This document shows positions 31,300-38,831 of a stretch of 64,000 nt of DNA, piece after piece; position 1 is the first letter of the stretch; every line of letters begins with the position of its first letter. Position numbers and translations under genes: made by a program. This DNA is from Pontiella sulfatireligans (GTDB lineage Bacteria; Verrucomicrobiota; Kiritimatiellia; Kiritimatiellales; Pontiellaceae). The stretch is taken from NCBI RefSeq assembly GCF_900890705.1, contig NZ_CAAHFH010000001.1:1488001-1552000 (forward strand), given 5' to 3'. Under the pieces are notes generated by a model. That model made no database searches and was not told where the DNA came from. It saw only the letters and a list, made by a program, of their open reading frames with translations.

Positions 31300-33165
31300 C
31301 TATTCTTCAACAATCAGCAGACGCAGGAATCCCTGATTCTCGTCATCCGTTACGATAGCGTTCGTCACGATGAGATAATCATCGGCAAGTGCTCCGCTCG
31401 TCACAGTGATGCCAGTGTTGGTCCAGCTTCCAATAACCAGATTACCGCTGTCATTAACTTCGACGTTATATTCAACGCCTTCGGTATCGATCAGCATGGC
31501 ATGCATCATGTTCAAGTAATTGGTCCCATCCACAGAGGAGGTACTGGTTGAAAAGACTCCCTGATCCATCGCATTGGTCGGATTGCCCATCAGCGCATAT
31601 TCGGCCAGATTATTCAGGGAGTCTTCATCAGGATCTTCATCCATGCCTCCCACGCCATATTCAGACGCCCATTCTTCGTAGGGAATCACGACAGGAGCAC
31701 CTCCCGTTGCCACAGCCACATAAAAGCTTTCGATCTGGCGGTTGGTTGTATATGTGTCAGTCTCGCTGGCCGACGAATTAAAACCACCGTATAAGGTCGA
31801 ATCAAGCCAGCTTTCTTTAACAATAAATTCGCCTTCTTCTACCGAGAAGCTATGGACTTGCGTTCCAGCCGTCATATTGCTCAGCACCATTGCCGCAGAC
31901 CAATCGTTAGTCGACATACCCGGATAAACTTTGAGCGAGAGCTTGAGATTGTCAGACGAATCATTGGTCACCCCTCCGTCCAACCCTAATGCGCTTTCGT
32001 CAAACAGATCGGAAAAAGCAGAAAACCCATTTTCCTTCTCAGTAAATACCATTCTGAGCTGATCAGCCGACGTCCGCTGCAGATCGACACGGATGAATTT
32101 GGGGAAGTTGCTGAAATTATCCACCAAGTTAAAAGTCATGAACGATCCTGTTGCATTGGTGTTGATGCTCCGGTCGAAACGAAATTCGCCACCCACCTCG
32201 AGCATTCCGTTGGTCGTCGAAAGCGGCAAGGTATACGTCATTTGTTTATACTTGTTTGTTGTCAGCTGGACATAGTTAATTGTCGCGTCCACTTCAGTAT
32301 CGGTTTGATCACTATTACCGGTCCAGTATCCCTGCTGACCGAAGAGCGATCCAGGCTCATAGCCTTGTTGCGCTGTAAATTCGACCTCTTCCACCTGCTC
32401 AAATACATCTACGTCCTCCGACCCCGCAGTGAAGCGATCAATCTTGCGGTTAGATGTAAATGATTGTGCGTCCGAATTCACACTGTTGATATAGGCATAG
32501 AGACTGTCGTCGGTGAAAAAATCCTGCGTGGTGTCGAACGCCACAGTAAATGACTGAATCTCGGTCCCTGCGGTCAGGTTGCTGAGCACCGCAAAACCGG
32601 ACCAGGAAGATGCGTCAGCACCGCGAGTGATCGCATAACCGAACCATAAGTTATCGGACGAGGAAAAGGTTTCATTCGTAGAAAACCCGAGTAATTCCTC
32701 CTTTAAACCGCCTGACTTTTCATTCCCCACAAGGGGCCCGGAATTCGACGTCTTTAATCTAAAAAACCCCGCGACGCCGTGCGAAAGCTGCATCTCCACG
32801 CGATCGCCAGCGAAGGTCGGCGATTCCTTAAACCCGACACTGATAACATGCTTATCGTTTGCATTGGTAAAAATGCGGTCGAAGGTAAACTCGATACCCA
32901 CCGAATATTGTGTGTTCGAAGGAAATGCAACTTGGTTGATTGCCTTCCTATAGGTTTCAGCCCCATTGACAGATACGGTGCCCGTGCCGTTGGTATCTAC
33001 CTGGTAATCTGAGTTTTGATCGTACCAATCGGGATGAAGCGCGATGCTTCCCGTCTCGAAACCCTCGTCAGCGGTGAAGGAATAATCGACTAACTGCCCA
33101 TAAGCAGTCTGCATTGAAAGCACTGTTAGTGCTATCAGAGTTGCTAATGTACTTATCTTTTTCAT
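31300..33165 (-). CDS. Secreted two-repeat beta-sandwich protein
   Basis: The protein has 621 residues with a signal peptide (LATLIALTVLSMQTAYG) and AAGGAGAGG before the ATG. Two copies of a roughly 230-residue beta-sandwich follow, each opening with VDYSFTADEGFETGS or VEFTAQQGYEPGS and containing FTSNRKIDRF or YTTNRQIESF near its end. They resemble LamG or concanavalin-type binding domains. The C-terminal DEDPDEDSLNNLAEYA with the W-rich tail repeats the end of the BNR protein at 26221. No catalytic residues are evident, so a substrate-binding or surface role is likely. It is the first gene of the minus-strand unit facing the divergent regulator. Confidence 0.65.
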   Translation of the reverse strand: MKKISTLATLIALTVLSMQTAYGQLVDYSFTADEGFETGSIALHPDWYDQNSDYQVDTNGTGTVSVNGAETYRKAINQVAFPSNTQYSVGIEFTFDRIFTNANDKHVISVGFKESPTFAGDRVEMQLSHGVAGFFRLKTSNSGPLVGNEKSGGLKEELLGFSTNETFSSSDNLWFGYAITRGADASSWSGFAVLSNLTAGTEIQSFTVAFDTTQDFFTDDSLYAYINSVNSDAQSFTSNRKIDRFTAGSEDVDVFEQVEEVEFTAQQGYEPGSLFGQQGYWTGNSDQTDTEVDATINYVQLTTNKYKQMTYTLPLSTTNGMLEVGGEFRFDRSINTNATGSFMTFNLVDNFSNFPKFIRVDLQRTSADQLRMVFTEKENGFSAFSDLFDESALGLDGGVTNDSSDNLKLSLKVYPGMSTNDWSAAMVLSNMTAGTQVHSFSVEEGEFIVKESWLDSTLYGGFNSSASETDTYTTNRQIESFYVAVATGGAPVVIPYEEWASEYGVGGMDEDPDEDSLNNLAEYALMGNPTNAMDQGVFSTSTSSVDGTNYLNMMHAMLIDTEGVEYNVEVNDSGNLVIGSWTNTGITVTSGALADDYLIVTNAIVTDDENQGFLRLLIVEE

Positions 33166-33254
33166 GACCTCTCCTTATACATTTTATTTCACCCGACCCC
33201 ATGCCGGATCCATTAACGCCCCAAACCTAATCCCTCATTTGGAACATACATCAT

Positions 33255-33283
33255 GGTTTATTCATTTGCTCACTCTTTGTCAA
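33255..33283 (-). promoter_or_regulatory. Candidate promoter for the surface-protein operon
   Basis: On the minus strand TTGACA (33283-33278) is followed after 17 bases by TAAACC (33260-33255), about 90 bases before the start at 33165. The -35 is perfect, the -10 weak. It overlaps the first of three direct repeats. Confidence 0.35.
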
Positions 33284-33345
33284 CCAACCTTTTCCTATTT
33301 GTTCACTTTTTGCAGTTCCAGCCCTTTGTTTGCTCATGCTTTGCA
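33265..33345. promoter_or_regulatory. Three direct repeats between regulator and operon (candidate operators)
   Basis: Seventeen-base units start at 33265 (TTTGCTCACTCTTTGTC), 33298 (TTTGTTCACTTTTTGCA) and 33329 (TTTGCTCATGCTTTGCA). Spacing is 33 and 31 bases, about three helical turns each. They lie in the 340-base region between the divergent GntR-type gene and the surface-protein operon, and the first overlaps the candidate -35 box. They are good candidates for binding sites of the adjacent regulator. Confidence 0.55.
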
Positions 33346-33505
33346 TCTTGAGCCAATCCCCTGTCAGTACAAACCTGAGCTGAATCAAGAATCTTTAATG
33401 CCGAGCCCTGACACCATCGGCAAACGAAATACCACAACATGGAGGTTATAGTATTGCAGAAGAAGCGCAGACATGCTTTAAATGGTGATCTTTTTGAGGA
33501 AAACC

Positions 33506-34609
33506 ATGGCCCGACAAAAAAACAAAGAAGATTTTGCATACCAGCACATCCGGAAACTCATTGACTCCGACCGGTTTCAACCGGGCGATCTACTCCCGAC
33601 CGAAAGTGCTTTAAGCGAAGAACTTGGAATAAACAGAACGACCATTTCCAAAGCAATGGCCGCCCTCAAAAATGAAGGCTACGTGGAACGGCGCGCCGGC
33701 CGGGGCACCATGCTGTTGCGCAAGGCCGCATCAAACTCCACGAAAATGATTCTCGTCATATCGCCTTGGCCGACCTGGGACATTAAAGACGAACAGTTTT
33801 ACCCGCGGCTGATCTACGCGATGCAGACCGAAGCCATACACAACGGCATGGCCACCATCAATATCGCCATTCACGGTGAAGAGATCGAAAACGACGACTT
33901 CACCAAAATTCGCGACATCTACAAAGCGTATGAATTCATGGGAGCCATAGTCATCGACCCCTTTCTGGCCACACATGGAAAACTTCAGGAATTCCTTACC
34001 GACCTGGAATGCCCTACCGTATGGGCGGGCTCCTCCCAAAAGGGAGTAGAGAATGCGCACTGCATCGACATTGATGATTATCAGGCCGCGTTCGACCTCA
34101 CGGAAAAGCTCATCAACACAGGGGCAAAGAACATCGCCTACATCAGCTACAGACTCAACACCACCTTTCGAAACCGCCGAATGGAAGGCTACAAGACGGC
34201 TTTGGAAAAATACGCCATGGACGTCAGCGAGCAGCTGATCATTTTTAACAGCACGCCCGTAACGCTCAAAGAAGCCGGCCGCGAATGCGCCGGGATCTAT
34301 ACGGCCCGCAACCTTGATGCCGATGCGGTGGTACTCAGCGACCTACGCATGCTCGACGGCATCATCAGCTTCTGCAACCAGCTCCAGACACCGCCCCTAC
34401 TCAAGCTAAAGCAACTCCCCTTCGCCACCTTCGACTACGAAAAGGATCACGGACACACCAACATACGATTCTCCGCAACCCAACCCATTGAAGAGATTGG
34501 TGCAAGCACGGTTCAGATGCTGATCGCAATCCGCGCAGAAAAATCCGACATTCCACAGATCCAAATCCTCAACCACGAAATCCACACCCTCAACTCCACC
34601 ACGAGTTAA
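33506..34609 (+). CDS. GntR-family regulator with LacI-type sugar-sensing domain
   Basis: The ATG at 33506 follows GAGG and gives 367 residues; an earlier in-frame start at 33482 has no site. Residues 1-70 form a GntR winged helix (IRKLIDSDRFQPGDLLPTES, INRTTISKAMAALKNEGYVE). Residues 80-367 resemble the periplasmic-binding-protein fold of LacI-type sensors (AIVIDPFLATHG, NIAYISYR, ADAVVLSDL), as in AraR of Bacillus. It would bind a sugar and control neighbouring genes. It is the only plus-strand gene in the locus and is transcribed away from the surface-protein operon. Confidence 0.88.
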   Translation: MARQKNKEDFAYQHIRKLIDSDRFQPGDLLPTESALSEELGINRTTISKAMAALKNEGYVERRAGRGTMLLRKAASNSTKMILVISPWPTWDIKDEQFYPRLIYAMQTEAIHNGMATINIAIHGEEIENDDFTKIRDIYKAYEFMGAIVIDPFLATHGKLQEFLTDLECPTVWAGSSQKGVENAHCIDIDDYQAAFDLTEKLINTGAKNIAYISYRLNTTFRNRRMEGYKTALEKYAMDVSEQLIIFNSTPVTLKEAGRECAGIYTARNLDADAVVLSDLRMLDGIISFCNQLQTPPLLKLKQLPFATFDYEKDHGHTNIRFSATQPIEEIGASTVQMLIAIRAEKSDIPQIQILNHEIHTLNSTTS

Positions 34610-34617
34610 ACGGAAAC

Positions 34618-34640
34618 GGGAGCGTAAAAAAAACGCTCCC
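34618..34640. terminator. Hairpin between convergent genes
   Basis: GGGAGCGT and ACGCTCCC are separated by a run of A residues, 9 bp after the regulator stop. There is no strong T run after it, so it is a moderate bidirectional terminator candidate between the regulator and the convergent sulfatase. Confidence 0.45.
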
Positions 34641-34673
34641 TACTCACCCAAAGCCCCGAACCGCAAAAGCCTC

Positions 34674-36272
34674 CTACCTCGAAGGTGCAATCTTAAACTG
34701 CTTGCCCTGCGTGAACTCGACATGCTGCCGATTCATCGCTGCCAACTTTTTCTCGATGTCGGCATATTCAGGGTGCCCCGATAAGTTTTTACGCTCGAGC
34801 GGATCTTTTTTGTAATCATACAACTCTGTGGAGTTCGGCTCATTCGCGAACCGCATGCCCTGCCGCTCTTTACTCATGCTGGCCCAGTACCAGGCGACAT
34901 AGCGATACCGCTCAGTTCGGATCGCAATACCCCAACTACCCTGATGCGGATAAATACTGGCGGCATAGGGCTGGATCGATACGTTCGGATCCTTCAAAAT
35001 AGGCACAAGGCTTTTCCCATCCAGTTCAGCCGGCAGTTCCAATCCATACAACTCGCAAAGCGTTGGAAAGAGGTCGATAAAGTTGACAGGAGAAACGGAT
35101 TTTCCCGGAGGCGTTCCAGCATTGGAGATAATTAACGGAACTCGCGTGGATTCCTCATAGGTTGTATGCTTGCCCCAGAGCTGCTTGTCTCCCAGATGAA
35201 ACCCATGGTCCCCCCACAATACCACCATGGTATCCTGAGCCAGCCCCGTCTCACGGAGCGTCTCCAACACCTTTCCAATCTGAGCATCCACGTAGGAGAC
35301 ACAAGCCAGATAACCGTGAATCAGCTCTCGCTGGGTCGAATCGGAAATGACCCCCTCTTGAGGAACCCCGCTATACGTGCGCGCTTCAACATAGTCGGTC
35401 TCCGCACAGGCCGGTGCGCCCTCGGGATAATGCTGAAACGGTGCAAGCTCCAATGCGCTGCGATCATACAAATCCCAGTACTTCTTGGGCGCCACAAAGG
35501 GCAGATGCGGTTTCTTAAACCCAAGCGCCAGAAAAAACGGTTCCCCCGACTTCTTTAGTTTTTCCAATTGCTCTACGCCACGATTGGCGACACCGCCATC
35601 GCCATAGGCATCGTCGGGCACATCATAGCATTCCACCGCTGGACCACCACCGTGATCTCGAATATAGAGATTAAGCGGTTTCCCCTTCAGTCCCTTCGCC
35701 TTGCCTTCGGTCTTCAATCGATCAACCAGATCTTTCAACGCAGGATCATGATAATTTCCATTAATCGTCGGCCCTCCGGTTTTTTTATTATACGGATTCT
35801 TTCCGAAAAAAGTGGTCCAGGCGATTTCATCCTGCGGCCCCTGCCAATCATCCTCCACATTGCGAGGATCATAAATCTTGCCGGTTCCGATCGCGGTGTA
35901 TCCGTTGTTTTTAAAGAGCTGCGGCAGCGTCACGATATCGGGATATTTCAACCGCAGCTTATATCGATCCGGCCCCATTCCATAGATCCCGGTCGTATCA
36001 GGATAATAGCCCGTCAGCAAGCTGACCCGCGACGGGCCGCAGAGCGCCTGCTGACAGTGCGCATTCAGAAAGACCGTCCCCGCATCAGCCAGCTTATCTA
36101 TATTCGGAGTAATTGCATAGTCATACCCATAACAACCCAGCAACGGTTTCATATCATCCACCGCAATAAAGAGGATATTTTTAGGTTTAACCGGCTCCGC
36201 TCCCGCCGAGACAGCCAGCAACACAATACTGACACAACCAATGATCTTTCTACACAAACTACATATTTTCAT
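34674..36272 (-). CDS. Secreted sulfatase (family S1)
   Basis: The ATG at 36272 gives 532 residues with a signal peptide. The signature QQALCGPSRVSLLTG places the modified Cys at 78; IAVDDMKPLLGCYG and WGDHGFHLGDKQLWGKHT supply metal ligands. The variant CGPSR and the insert between the two halves (GPTINGNYHDPALKDLVDRL) separate it from the CSPSR iduronate-type enzymes nearby, so it likely attacks a different sulfate position. The C-terminus has TELYDYKKDPLERKNLSGHPEY. Confidence 0.92.
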   Translation of the reverse strand: MKICSLCRKIIGCVSIVLLAVSAGAEPVKPKNILFIAVDDMKPLLGCYGYDYAITPNIDKLADAGTVFLNAHCQQALCGPSRVSLLTGYYPDTTGIYGMGPDRYKLRLKYPDIVTLPQLFKNNGYTAIGTGKIYDPRNVEDDWQGPQDEIAWTTFFGKNPYNKKTGGPTINGNYHDPALKDLVDRLKTEGKAKGLKGKPLNLYIRDHGGGPAVECYDVPDDAYGDGGVANRGVEQLEKLKKSGEPFFLALGFKKPHLPFVAPKKYWDLYDRSALELAPFQHYPEGAPACAETDYVEARTYSGVPQEGVISDSTQRELIHGYLACVSYVDAQIGKVLETLRETGLAQDTMVVLWGDHGFHLGDKQLWGKHTTYEESTRVPLIISNAGTPPGKSVSPVNFIDLFPTLCELYGLELPAELDGKSLVPILKDPNVSIQPYAASIYPHQGSWGIAIRTERYRYVAWYWASMSKERQGMRFANEPNSTELYDYKKDPLERKNLSGHPEYADIEKKLAAMNRQHVEFTQGKQFKIAPSR

Positions 36273-36319
36273 ATTATTTTCCCATTTCTTAAGTACGCAC
36301 CATTTCCCACTAAAAGCCA

Positions 36320-38770
36320 TCAGGGAAAAGATTGCACGGTTACATCATCCAGATAGACACCCTCTTTACTATCCGTCGTCCCGCTGGAGAGAATGACAAG
36401 CGATTTCAGGTCCGCCGCCGTACCCAGCAATGCCTGAGAGGAAACCAAAATATTGGTGCCGTCCGAACCGTCGGTTCCGTACGAATCATAATCCACTGTC
36501 ACATCGCCCTCTCCGACCAGGAATGAAAGACTTCGCTGATTGGGCAGTTGCGACTCGCTGCCCCAGTTACTGCCTCCGTAATAGTGCTCTCCCCCAACAT
36601 CTACGTTGTTCAGATAAATACGATCATCAACGCTGGACCACTCGAAGCGCGCAATTGCACCATCAGACGAATCCCGCAATTCAAAGGCCGTTCCCTTGCC
36701 AGCACCATAACGCCGAATCAGGAAATTAAAATCCACCTCGACCGACTGACCGGTCAAACTAAAGGCAGTATCAAAGTCCAGCCGGGCAAAAAACTCATCG
36801 CCCGCCACATTCACCTCATCATCCATAAGAAGGGCAAGATCAGCAGCCAGAAGCCCCTCCAACGCAAAGGTCGCGCCGCGTGCGGTATTCAAAACCCAGG
36901 AACCCCCAGTCGTCACTGCGTCCAGCCCAGCCGCAGTGATCGAATCATACTTCACCCCATCGAAGGCGGTGCTGACATTTACTGAATTGGTTTCTCCCCC
37001 CTCTTCAGGAAAATCTTGCAGGAACCGGACAAAGCCATGGGAACCCTGCACTGGAAGCATGTAGTTATCATTGGAAAAAACGCCGCCATGATACCACGTC
37101 TCGAGATCATAGGAGAACAGAATGGGCGGCGCCCCGGTATGACTGCCATCCCGCGTCACAGGAAAGTTCCAGTGATTCGCGTCCGCCGTGATTGCCCCAG
37201 CCCACTCCAGCGATTCATCCTTATCGGAGACCAGTGGATCGGAGCCCGCCACGAATTCATACCAATCGGTGATGCTATCCCCATCCGAGTCCGCATCCAA
37301 AGCCCCGCCTCCGGTGGCAGCCTTCCAAAAATCATAATTCATAGCCCCCGTTTCGCGATCATCAGACGGTTCAGCATATCGTTTCGGCAAACGGGCCGAC
37401 AACCGATCGATGACCGACTGGCTGGAAACCTGGCTCGCGATATTCGTCCACTCCATCGGATCGACATCATGATCATAAAGCTCTTCCGACCCATCTATAT
37501 AGCGAATATAGCGCCACCGCTCATCCCGGGCCGCGACGCACTTATAACCATCCTCCGTGATGGAAACATGATCCCAATCAGCACTCGGATCGCCCAATAA
37601 CGGAGCCAGACTATTCCCCTCATTTTCCGGATTATCTGGAAGACCGCAAAGATCGGTCAGCGTCGGATAAAGATCCAAAAGAGACACCGGCTTGTCGCAA
37701 ACCTGACCGGCAGCGGTCACCCCCGGCACAACCCAGACCATCGGTGTGCGAGTGGACTCCTCCCAGAGGGTAAACTTGCGCCAGGTCTGCTTCTCTCCCA
37801 GATGCCAGCCGTGATCGGTAATCAGCACGACAATGGTATTGTTCTTTTTGGGATGGGCGTCGATTCCGTCCAAAATGCGCCCAATCGCATCATCCGTCAC
37901 CGCACAGGCGGCGAGATAGCCCTGCACGCCCTCCTTCCATTTCCCCGCAGCAACAACCGCATCATGATCCCTATGGGTGCGCCCGATTTCCGGCACATCG
38001 TCTTGATCATTATCCTGCGTGATCGGCAGACTAATTTCCTCGAGCGGGAAACGATCGAAATATTCCTGAGGCGCAAACCACGGCAGGTGGGGATTATAAA
38101 AACCACAGGCGATGAAAAAAGGATCCGGGTCGGTTTCATATTGCTCCAACTTGTTCAGTACGAATGTGGCACACCGATACTCCGCCATATCCTCCGCCTG
38201 CTTGTCAATGACCCCCCAATCAAACGTCGTGGTGGAAGAGTAACTAGAGATCCCATGAAGCGGTCGATCTTCCGTAGGTGGAAGAGGGGATGAGATATTA
38301 ATGCGAGACGAATCCCATTCGCTCACCGGAAAAGGTTCGTCCCCGTGATAAACCTTGCCGGTTCGATGCGTCTCATAGCCCCGCTCACTAAAATATTGAT
38401 TCAGGAAGGTCACCGTTTTCAAACGCAGGTTTTCTTCCGTCCCCTGCCCATTCGCATAGTGCCCCGTCGTGGACGGCAGCAGGCCGGACAAAAAGGAGGT
38501 GCGCGACGGTGAGCAGGCAGGTGCGGTGCAATGCGCATTATTAAACTTCATGCCGGATGCCGCCAACCGATCCAGATTCGGCATCTTCGCATCCGCATAA
38601 CCGCCAAAAGAATCTGACCAGTCGTTCAGATCATCCACGACAATCAGCACGACATTGGGAGGAACCTCGTCCGCTCGAACAGAGAAAAAGATCCCGCCCG
38701 CGAAGACCAACAGGCCAACAAGAAAACCTCTCCCCTGCAAACCGCGCTTAATGTAAGACTGCTTCCTCAT
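36320..38770 (-). CDS. Secreted sulfatase with long C-terminal beta-sandwich extension
   Basis: The ATG at 38770 follows AGAAGGAATTAT and gives 816 residues. It has a signal peptide, then a complete S1 sulfatase domain with CTAPACSPSRTSF (modified Cys at 86), VVDDLND and ITDHGWHLGEKQ. After SEELYDHDVDPMEWTNIAS the protein continues for about 330 residues: a D-rich hinge (DADSDGDSITDWYEF) and a concanavalin- or LamG-like domain (FELRDSSDGAIARFEWSS) ending in VYLDDVTVQSFP. Usual sulfatases stop at about 500 residues. The extension may bind the polymer or attach the enzyme to the surface. Confidence 0.9.
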   Translation of the reverse strand: MRKQSYIKRGLQGRGFLVGLLVFAGGIFFSVRADEVPPNVVLIVVDDLNDWSDSFGGYADAKMPNLDRLAASGMKFNNAHCTAPACSPSRTSFLSGLLPSTTGHYANGQGTEENLRLKTVTFLNQYFSERGYETHRTGKVYHGDEPFPVSEWDSSRINISSPLPPTEDRPLHGISSYSSTTTFDWGVIDKQAEDMAEYRCATFVLNKLEQYETDPDPFFIACGFYNPHLPWFAPQEYFDRFPLEEISLPITQDNDQDDVPEIGRTHRDHDAVVAAGKWKEGVQGYLAACAVTDDAIGRILDGIDAHPKKNNTIVVLITDHGWHLGEKQTWRKFTLWEESTRTPMVWVVPGVTAAGQVCDKPVSLLDLYPTLTDLCGLPDNPENEGNSLAPLLGDPSADWDHVSITEDGYKCVAARDERWRYIRYIDGSEELYDHDVDPMEWTNIASQVSSQSVIDRLSARLPKRYAEPSDDRETGAMNYDFWKAATGGGALDADSDGDSITDWYEFVAGSDPLVSDKDESLEWAGAITADANHWNFPVTRDGSHTGAPPILFSYDLETWYHGGVFSNDNYMLPVQGSHGFVRFLQDFPEEGGETNSVNVSTAFDGVKYDSITAAGLDAVTTGGSWVLNTARGATFALEGLLAADLALLMDDEVNVAGDEFFARLDFDTAFSLTGQSVEVDFNFLIRRYGAGKGTAFELRDSSDGAIARFEWSSVDDRIYLNNVDVGGEHYYGGSNWGSESQLPNQRSLSFLVGEGDVTVDYDSYGTDGSDGTNILVSSQALLGTAADLKSLVILSSGTTDSKEGVYLDDVTVQSFP

Positions 38771-38831
38771 ATAATTCCTTCTATTCAGCAAATCTGATTC
38801 GATCATTTCGTATGGGCATTGAGTAGCCGAC

